DNA from: an uncultured Collinsella sp.
GTDB taxonomy: Bacteria > Actinomycetota > Coriobacteriia > Coriobacteriales > Coriobacteriaceae
Length of the DNA: 11,440 bases
Direction: 5' to 3'
NCBI GenBank assembly: GCA_900555765.1
Contig: USMA01000018.1
Span: forward strand, 1-11,440
Of the stretch, positions 6,540 to 11,440 are shown in pieces (position 1 is the first letter of the stretch; each line of letters opens with the position of its first letter). Position numbers and translations under genes: made by a program. The notes below the pieces were generated by a model that was not told the DNA's origin, searched no databases, and saw only the letters and a program-made list of their open reading frames with translations.

Positions 6540-6857
6540 CTATGCCACAGGCTTAACGTCGTCCATCACAACGTTATCCATAGCAGCTCGATTAATCTGA
6601 TGAACGTAAATAGAAAGACGGATGGCCGTGCGCGACTCCCCGTTGATGAGGATGTCGGAGAACACCGGTGCGCAGGAAATATCAAACCCGGTCGGAATCA
6701 AAAATCCGCGTGCAATGGCCACAGCCTTAATGGCCTGATTGACGGCACCCGCGCCGACACACTGAATATTGACGGGAACACCATCTTTGACCATGCCGGC
6801 AATGGCGCCGGCAACGGACGCGGGCGATGATTTGCTTGATACCTTCAGGCAATCCAT
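6540..6857 (-). CDS. spoVS: SpoVS family protein (stage V sporulation protein S-like)
   Basis: A 105-residue protein starting MDCLKVSSKSSPASVAGAIAG, with the family's central IQCVGAGAVNQAIKAVAIARGF and later ESRTAIRLSIYV. SpoVS has an Alba-like fold and is thought to bind nucleic acid, probably as a regulator. In Bacillus it affects sporulation, but it also occurs in non-sporulating lineages. The usual length is about 86 residues, so this protein has roughly 19 extra residues at the C-terminus, rich in Asp, Val and Met. The ATG at 6855-6857 is fixed by an AGGAG ribosome-binding site 7 bases upstream. A longer reading from 6896 adds an untypical KRTFKRRSFF leader. It lies between the GHKL ATPase gene and miaB, as SpoVS often does near rny and miaB. 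Confidence 0.95.
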   Translation of the reverse strand: MDCLKVSSKSSPASVAGAIAGMVKDGVPVNIQCVGAGAVNQAIKAVAIARGFLIPTGFDISCAPVFSDILINGESRTAIRLSIYVHQINRAAMDNVVMDDVKPVA

Positions 6858-6907
6858 GAAGAAACTCCTGCGTTTAAAAGTACGTTTTAACTGCAATAAC
6901 TGTATCG

Positions 6908-6925
6908 TACCGAACGGACTCGGTA
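6908..6925 (-). other. Small hairpin in the ATPase-spoVS gap
   Basis: TACCGA and TCGGTA form a 6-bp inverted repeat around a 6-base loop, in the 74-bp gap just after the ATPase stop. No clear T-tract follows, so it is more likely a processing or stability element than a terminator, if it has a function at all. Confidence 0.35.
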
Positions 6926-6931
6926 AAGATG

Positions 6932-8017
6932 CTATTCCTCTTTGGCAAGATCGAACGTCACAGTGATGCGATCACGTGAAACACGAATCTTGGGGTCGCC
7001 GCAAAGGTTGAGATAGTACCGCGATGCAAGATCGTTAAAGTCGCGCTCCACGGCTCGCGAGAACTGCGCCATGTCGTCCTTGGCGATACGCAACCCGCGA
7101 CGATCTTTGGCGAGATCAACCGGAGCAGACGCATGTGAGGACGAATCGCGCTCGCGTAGCAGGCGTGCGGTCACACCGCGAACGGGCTTAATCTGGCCCG
7201 CCAAAATGCGATGAGCAGTGCGCTCGGACATCTCAAGACCCAAACCCGAACAGATACGGATAAAGTCCTCGGCATCAGAGGCAAGGCCTAAACGATCGAC
7301 AACCGGAAGCTCACTCTCGTCATCAATGAACAGGAGACGCGACGTATCGAGCCGACTTGACGCCTGAGCATAAAGGGTCGCGGCAATCTCAGACGGAGAA
7401 CCAAGATAGACATCGCAACCACACAACTCCTCGAGCGCAAACTCACAAGCAGCGCGAATAATATTATGCGGGCCGCGAGCACAGACATAACGTCCGTCCT
7501 CATCCCTGACGGCCTGGGGCCAGCTGGACTGATCGGCACGCTCACTGAGGCGGTCGGCCGCAACGCTCACCTTAAAGGCCGAGCCAAGGTCGACACCAGA
7601 CGTGACCACACGGGCCTCGACAGTGTTCTGCTTGATCGAAAGCAATGCCATGCCACGCCCGTGACCGCCCCAACGGTCCGTCTTCATGCACGCGAGCTGG
7701 GAGGTAACGCGGGCTTGGAAGAATCGCTCTTGCATATCCTGTGGAACGCCCGAACCGTTATCCAGAAAGACAAGCGTGCGGACGCCATCTTCCTTGGTCG
7801 TGGCGAGATAGACCTTGTCGGCACCAGCATCGCGAGCATTACGGAGCATTTCGATGACGATATCCTCGACATGCTGAATGTCGTGCTTTGCCTGGCGCCG
7901 CTCGGCCTCCGAAACGCGGAGGCGGACATACCCCTCGCCAAGGTTCTCCTCGACGCGAAGGTTGCCCTCCCCCGACATCGACGCGATAAATGAGATGAGC
8001 TCGTTCGCGTCGTTCAT
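6932..8017 (-). CDS. GHKL-type ATPase with MutL-like nucleotide-binding motifs, unknown function
   Basis: A 361-residue soluble protein whose first 130 residues form a GHKL (gyrase/Hsp90/kinase/MutL) ATP-binding core. The N-box is VEDIVIEMLRNARDAGADKV (50-69), with probable catalytic/Mg residues Glu56 and Asn60. Next come DNGSGVP (86-92), the segment ARVTSQLA (102-109), and the glycine-rich lid WGGHGRGMALLSI (116-128). The spacing and the DAGA, TS and GRG elements recall MutL more than a sensor kinase. There is no phospho-accepting His domain or membrane segment, and I do not recognise the C-terminal 200 residues. MutL's usual C-terminal domain is not evident. The ATG starts one base after the rny stop, with no clear ribosome-binding site, which suggests translational coupling to rny. 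It sits where mutS/mutL lie in the related clostridial cluster, but its function is unknown. Confidence 0.88.
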   Translation of the reverse strand: MNDANELISFIASMSGEGNLRVEENLGEGYVRLRVSEAERRQAKHDIQHVEDIVIEMLRNARDAGADKVYLATTKEDGVRTLVFLDNGSGVPQDMQERFFQARVTSQLACMKTDRWGGHGRGMALLSIKQNTVEARVVTSGVDLGSAFKVSVAADRLSERADQSSWPQAVRDEDGRYVCARGPHNIIRAACEFALEELCGCDVYLGSPSEIAATLYAQASSRLDTSRLLFIDDESELPVVDRLGLASDAEDFIRICSGLGLEMSERTAHRILAGQIKPVRGVTARLLRERDSSSHASAPVDLAKDRRGLRIAKDDMAQFSRAVERDFNDLASRYYLNLCGDPKIRVSRDRITVTFDLAKEE

Positions 8018-8018
8018 G

Positions 8019-9569
8019 TTATTTAGCGATATCGACAGCGCGGCTCTCGCGAATCACGACGACGCGCACCTGACCGGGATACTCCATCTCTTCCTCGATC
8101 TGATGGGCGATGTCATGAGCCAAGACCGTGGACTGAGCATCGGAAATCTTGTCCGGCTGAACCATGACGTGAACCTCGCGACCAGCCTGCATAGCATAGG
8201 TACGCTCGACGCCGTCATGGGAGTTGGCGATCTCCTCGAGCTTCTCAAGGCGCTTGATGTAGTTCTCGGCCGATTCGCGACGGGCACCGGGGCGAGAGGC
8301 AGAAACGGCATCGGCAGCCTGGACCAGAACATCGAGCACCGTGTTGGGATCGACGTCGGCGTGATGGGCCTCGATAGCGTGAACGATAACGGGCTTCTCG
8401 CCATAGCGACGGGCGAGCTCGGCGCCGATAACGGCATGCGGACCCTCGACGTCATGGTCGATAGCCTTGCCAAGATCGTGCAGCAGGCCGGCGCGCTTGG
8501 CAGTCACAACGTCCAGGCCAAGCTCGGAAGCCATCACGCCGCACAGGTCGGAAACCTCGAGGGAATGCTGGAGCACGTTCTGACCAAACGAGGTGCGGTA
8601 GCGCAGAGCACCCAGGGTCTTAACGATCTCGGGGTGCAGATCGTGGATACCGGTATCGAAGGCAGCCTGTTCGCCAGCCTCGCGCACGCGCTGCTGAACC
8701 AAGTCGGCGGCCTTGTGATACATCTCCTCGATGCGGGCAGGGTGAATGCGGCCGTCAGCGATAAGGTTCTCAAGGGCCACGCGGGCGGTCTCGCGACGGA
8801 CCGGATCGAAGCTCGAAAGCACAACGGTCTCGGGCGTATCATCGATCACGAGGTTGACACCGGAAACCTGCTCGAAGGTGCGGATGTTGCGACCCTCGCG
8901 GCCAATGATGCGACCCTTGAGGTCATCGGAAGGAATATGCACGGAGGTAACGGTGACCTCGGCGGTGTGAGCGGCGGCACAGCGCTGAATCGCCAGAGAC
9001 AAGATCTCCTGGGCGGTCTTATGGCACTCGGCGCGAACCTGCTGCTCGGACTCACGGATGATCGTAGCGGCCTCGTGGGTAACCTCACCACGAACCTTGT
9101 CGAGAAGCTCCTTGTGAGCATCCTCGCGGGTCAGGTCGGCGATGCGCTCGAGCTCCGAGGTCTGCTTGGCGCAAAGCTCCTCAAGCTCGCGGGAGCGCTT
9201 CTCGACCTGGCCAGCCTGGCTGGACAGCTGATGTTCACGCTTGTCGAGGGCATCGTTGCGGCGATCGAGGGACTCCTCGCGCTGCATCACACGGTGCTCG
9301 AGCGTACGAATCTCGCTCTTACGCTGCTTGTCCTCGGCCTCGGCAGCCTGCTTATTCTTGATGATCTCTTCCTTTGCCTCAAGCAGAGCCTCTTTTTTGA
9401 GGGTCTCGGCCTGACGCTTTGCATCACCGATTAGGGACTCAGCCTGTGCGTGAGCCGACTGGATCTTTTCGTCGGCCTCGTGAAGACTACCCTGCTTGGC
9501 GGTGCGCATGTAGGCAATGGCGGCGATGGCACCCAAAACGATGCCAACGAGCGCTGCGATGATAGGCAT
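8019..9569 (-). CDS. rny: Ribonuclease Y (membrane-anchored endoribonuclease)
   Basis: Initiates mRNA decay by endonucleolytic cleavage, anchored at the inner face of the membrane. The 516-residue protein has an N-terminal membrane helix (about 2-21) and a long charged coiled coil (about 28-190). A KH domain follows around [19 protein letters not shown] (about 212-230). The HD phosphohydrolase domain has His335 and the metal-binding HD pair at His364-Asp365 in [14 protein letters not shown] chose the ATG at 9567-9569 over the GTG at 9573-9575: the ribosome-binding site AAGGAG ends 5 bases before the ATG but runs directly into the GTG, leaving no spacing. It is the first gene of the long minus-strand run, preceded by its own promoter and a leader of about 160 nt. 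Its stop is one base from the ATPase start. Confidence 0.98.
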   Translation of the reverse strand: MPIIAALVGIVLGAIAAIAYMRTAKQGSLHEADEKIQSAHAQAESLIGDAKRQAETLKKEALLEAKEEIIKNKQAAEAEDKQRKSEIRTLEHRVMQREESLDRRNDALDKREHQLSSQAGQVEKRSRELEELCAKQTSELERIADLTREDAHKELLDKVRGEVTHEAATIIRESEQQVRAECHKTAQEILSLAIQRCAAAHTAEVTVTSVHIPSDDLKGRIIGREGRNIRTFEQVSGVNLVIDDTPETVVLSSFDPVRRETARVALENLIADGRIHPARIEEMYHKAADLVQQRVREAGEQAAFDTGIHDLHPEIVKTLGALRYRTSFGQNVLQHSLEVSDLCGVMASELGLDVVTAKRAGLLHDLGKAIDHDVEGPHAVIGAELARRYGEKPVIVHAIEAHHADVDPNTVLDVLVQAADAVSASRPGARRESAENYIKRLEKLEEIANSHDGVERTYAMQAGREVHVMVQPDKISDAQSTVLAHDIAHQIEEEMEYPGQVRVVVIRESRAVDIAK

Positions 9570-9604
9570 GCTCACTCCTTTTTATGGATTCGTTACACAA
9601 CAAA

Positions 9605-9630
9605 GCGAACCGTCCTTACGAACGGCTCGC
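9605..9630 (-). terminator. Leader hairpin B, terminator-like
   Basis: An 11-bp stem (9605-9615 with 9620-9630, including two G-U pairs in the minus-strand RNA) closes a 4-base loop. It is followed on the minus strand by TTTGTTGTG. The U-tract is broken by G residues, so termination would be weak. It lies about 36 bases before the rny start, downstream of the rny promoter, and could be an attenuator, an mRNA-stability element or a read-through terminator. Confidence 0.45.
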
Positions 9631-9691
9631 GACATTTGAGTAATATGGGCGCAGCTTATGCGGGTCGGATACAGATAAACATATAAACAAA

Positions 9692-9706
9692 CTCATCAAA
9701 GATGAG
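9692..9706 (-). terminator. Leader hairpin A, weak terminator-like
   Basis: A perfect CTCATC/GATGAG stem encloses a 3-base loop (9698-9700). In minus-strand RNA one more G-U pair is possible, and the stem is followed by TTTGTTTATAT. The stem is short and only half GC, so termination efficiency should be low. It lies about 25 bases into the predicted rny transcript. Confidence 0.4.
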
Positions 9707-9735
9707 CACATATCACAAAGCAAATGACCGTGTTT

Positions 9736-9764
9736 ATCGTACGTTGAACCGCAACAACTGTCAA
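9736..9764 (-). promoter_or_regulatory. Sigma-A-type promoter for rny and downstream genes
   Basis: On the minus strand, a perfect TTGACA (9759-9764), a 17-base spacer and TACGAT (9736-9741, four of six matches including the key A and final T) form a good vegetative promoter. The predicted start near 9729 gives a leader of about 160 nt before the rny ATG. It lies 62 bases downstream of the recX stop in the 257-bp gap between recX and rny. Confidence 0.7.
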
Positions 9765-9826
9765 ATAAATGGACCCAGCAAGGCATCTAAAACGCGGTGA
9801 ACGGCAGGAACACAAAACGCATGTGT

Positions 9827-10519
9827 CTAAACTGCGCATTCCTCACGGTCGGCATCCAGACGCGCCTTAACGGCAGCGGCGGCGATGTGGTACGAAAAGC
9901 CCTTGCCCATCAAAAACCGGACGAGTTTTTCGAATCCACGCGTCTCGGGAACACGACGCTTCGCGAGCAAAGCCGATGCGCGAGCCAAGTCGTCCTCCAC
10001 GGCGAAAAAATCCTCGGGATAGCCGGGGATATCATCGAGTACGACATGGCGGCGCTTAAGCTCAGTCTCTATCTTGCGCTGCCCCCAGCCGCGTCGGTTG
10101 CGTTCCTCGATAAAGTACGAACAAAAGCGGTTCTCATCTAAAAAGCGATACTCAGTGGCACGCTCAACGGCAAATTCAATCGCGGCCGCGCGAAACCCAT
10201 AGCGAGCCAACTTGTCACGGACCTCACCCGTGGCATGGTCGCGGCGCGACAGCATCTCAGTCACCATGGTAAGCGCGCATTTACGCTCAATGAGCTGCAC
10301 CGCTTCGCGAAACTTATCCCAATCGCAGGGAAGATCGGGGCGATTTTTAAGAAACAGGCGCGCGACACGAACAGGAATCCAGATGGATCGCTCAAAACCG
10401 CCCTCGAGCTCACAGTCGATATGTGCACAAGGCTTTTTTGATGCATACCCACTCGAGAACGAAGAGGCCGCCTTCTTATCGGGAAAGACGACCGTGGCCT
10501 CGGTCACCGTATACGACAT
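9827..10519 (-). CDS. recX: Regulatory protein RecX, RecA modulator
   Basis: RecX binds RecA filaments and limits their growth, preventing excess recombination and SOS activity. The 230-residue protein has the all-helical RecX repeats from about residue 80 onward: LSRRDHATGEVRDKLARYGF (90-109), then YRFLDENRFCSYFIEERNRRGWGQRKIETELKRRHV (124-159), and a third repeat around GFEKLVRFLMGKGFSY (195-210). The first 80 residues are a less conserved extension, of a kind also seen in other long RecX proteins. The ATG lies 11 bases after the recA stop with only a weak GGATG-like ribosome-binding sequence, so expression probably depends on the recA transcript. recA-recX pairing is the standard arrangement. 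Confidence 0.95.
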   Translation of the reverse strand: MSYTVTEATVVFPDKKAASSFSSGYASKKPCAHIDCELEGGFERSIWIPVRVARLFLKNRPDLPCDWDKFREAVQLIERKCALTMVTEMLSRRDHATGEVRDKLARYGFRAAAIEFAVERATEYRFLDENRFCSYFIEERNRRGWGQRKIETELKRRHVVLDDIPGYPEDFFAVEDDLARASALLAKRRVPETRGFEKLVRFLMGKGFSYHIAAAAVKARLDADREECAV

Positions 10520-10530
10520 GAGGGCATCCG

Positions 10531-11440
10531 CTACTCGTCGTCATCATCGAGCATCGCGGAGCCATCGATAGCGTAAAGCTCATCGAACTCCTCAGTTTCG
10601 GGCTGATCGGTCAGCTCGACCTCGGACGGAGCATCGTCATCGAATTCAAGGCCGCAGGCGAGGCGAACCTTATGCTCGATCTCGTCTGCACAATCGGGGT
10701 GTTCGCGCAGGAAGGCCTTAGCGGCCTCGCGACCATTACCGAGCTTGTCCTCACCGTAAGCAAACCAAGAACCCATCTTTTTGCAGATACCGCACTCGAC
10801 GGCCATGTCAAGAATCGAGCCCTCCTTAGAGATGCCCGTGCCGTACATGATGTCAAACTCGGCCGAGCGGAACGGAGCGGCCACCTTATTCTTAACGACT
10901 TTGGCACGCACGCGATTGCCGATAACCTCGTCCTTGAGCTTGATGCTGTCGATGCGGCGAATATCGATGCGCACCGACGAGAAGAACTTGAGGGCGCGGC
11001 CGCCCGTCGTTGTCTCGGGGTTGCCGATCATGACGCCGATCTTCTCGCGCAGCTGGTTAATGAAGATGCAGGTCGTTTTAGATTTGGCGAGCGAACCGGC
11101 GAGCTTACGGAGTGCCTGGCTCATCAGACGGGCTTGAAGGCCGACCGTAGTATCGCCGATCTCGCCCTCAATCTCAGCACGCGGAGTCAAAGCGGCGACA
11201 GAGTCGACGACGATGGCGTCGATGGCGCCAGAGCGCACGAGCATGTCGACGATCTCGAGCGCCTGCTCGCCCGTATCGGGCTGGGAAATGAGGACCTCAT
11301 CGATGTCCACGCCGATACGCGCGGCATACGTGGGATCGAGCGCGTGCTCGGCATCAATAAATGCCACGACGCCGCCCATAGCCTGGGCCTCAGCCAAAAT
11401 CTCGAGCGAAAGCGTTGTCTTACCGGAGGACTCGGGACCG
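10531..11440 (-). CDS. recA: Recombinase RecA (5' end beyond the window)
   Basis: Forms ATP-dependent filaments on single-stranded DNA, carries out strand exchange, and triggers LexA self-cleavage. The window holds the C-terminal 302 residues, and roughly the first 60 are missing past the right edge. The reading frame stays open to the edge and begins GPESSGKTT, the Walker A motif, so the gene continues beyond base 11440. Later landmarks are [13 protein letters not shown], the Walker B strand [10 protein letters not shown], and the loop-2 region with [25 protein letters not shown]. The tail is strongly acidic and ends in DDDDE, which is usual for RecA. No intein is seen in the visible part. 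The promoter and any SOS box lie outside the window. Confidence 0.98.
   Translation of the reverse strand, partial: GPESSGKTTLSLEILAEAQAMGGVVAFIDAEHALDPTYAARIGVDIDEVLISQPDTGEQALEIVDMLVRSGAIDAIVVDSVAALTPRAEIEGEIGDTTVGLQARLMSQALRKLAGSLAKSKTTCIFINQLREKIGVMIGNPETTTGGRALKFFSSVRIDIRRIDSIKLKDEVIGNRVRAKVVKNKVAAPFRSAEFDIMYGTGISKEGSILDMAVECGICKKMGSWFAYGEDKLGNGREAAKAFLREHPDCADEIEHKVRLACGLEFDDDAPSEVELTDQPETEEFDELYAIDGSAMLDDDDE

Noticed and set aside
7878..9434. A 518-codon open frame on the plus strand opposite rny
   Set aside because: It is antisense to an unmistakable RNase Y gene in a GC-rich region, where codon bias keeps the opposite strand free of stops. The product is repetitive in Leu/Gly/Asp, matches nothing I recognise, and no ribosome-binding site was evident.
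11395..11397. TTG as the start of recA
   Set aside because: The frame continues upstream through the Walker A motif to the window edge, so this is an internal Leu codon.

Overview
The window looks like a chromosomal stretch from an actinobacterium, most probably a gut Coriobacteriia member resembling Collinsella. That lineage call is inference from protein style, moderate-to-high GC content and gene order. Stronger is the synteny: recA, recX, rny, spoVS, miaB, miaA, hflX, lexA, a LysM protein, nrdR and dut form a genome-maintenance and RNA-metabolism neighbourhood. Much of this order is shared with mycobacteria (recA-recX-miaB-miaA-hflX-lexA-LysM-nrdR), and parts are shared with Clostridia (recA-recX-rny-spoVS-miaB-miaA-hflX-lexA). 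Almost every base is coding. I see no mobile elements, CRISPR arrays, tRNA or rRNA genes.

Layout from left to right. Positions 14-1403 carry three minus-strand genes: a LysM membrane protein of the YneA/Rv2719c kind, then nrdR, then dut. The 160-bp divergent control region (1404-1563) holds three evenly spaced SOS (LexA) boxes. It also holds a good sigma-A-type promoter firing leftwards, with the middle box inside its spacer. Positions 1564-2912 carry lexA and, coupled to it by a TAATG junction, a multi-pass membrane acyltransferase-like protein (DUF1624 / heparan-alpha-glucosaminide N-acetyltransferase family). The last 16 bases of that gene overlap the end of hflX, which runs the other way.

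Positions 2897-9569 are one compact minus-strand run: rny, a GHKL ATPase with MutL-like motifs, spoVS, miaB, miaA and hflX. The last three are joined by TAATG overlaps. A promoter at 9736-9764 and a roughly 160-nt leader with two hairpins precede rny. Positions 9827-11440 carry recX and the 3' five-sixths of recA, also on the minus strand.

How the genes fit together: RecA and RecX sense and tune the response to single-stranded DNA. LexA represses its own region and the divergent LysM protein, a probable cell-division brake. Dut and NrdR control nucleotide quality and supply. RNase Y, MiaA, MiaB and HflX handle mRNA turnover, tRNA A37 modification and ribosome rescue. The least understood pieces are the GHKL ATPase, SpoVS in an apparently non-sporulating lineage, the lexA-linked membrane protein, and a perfect 12-bp inverted repeat that encloses the nrdR start codon.
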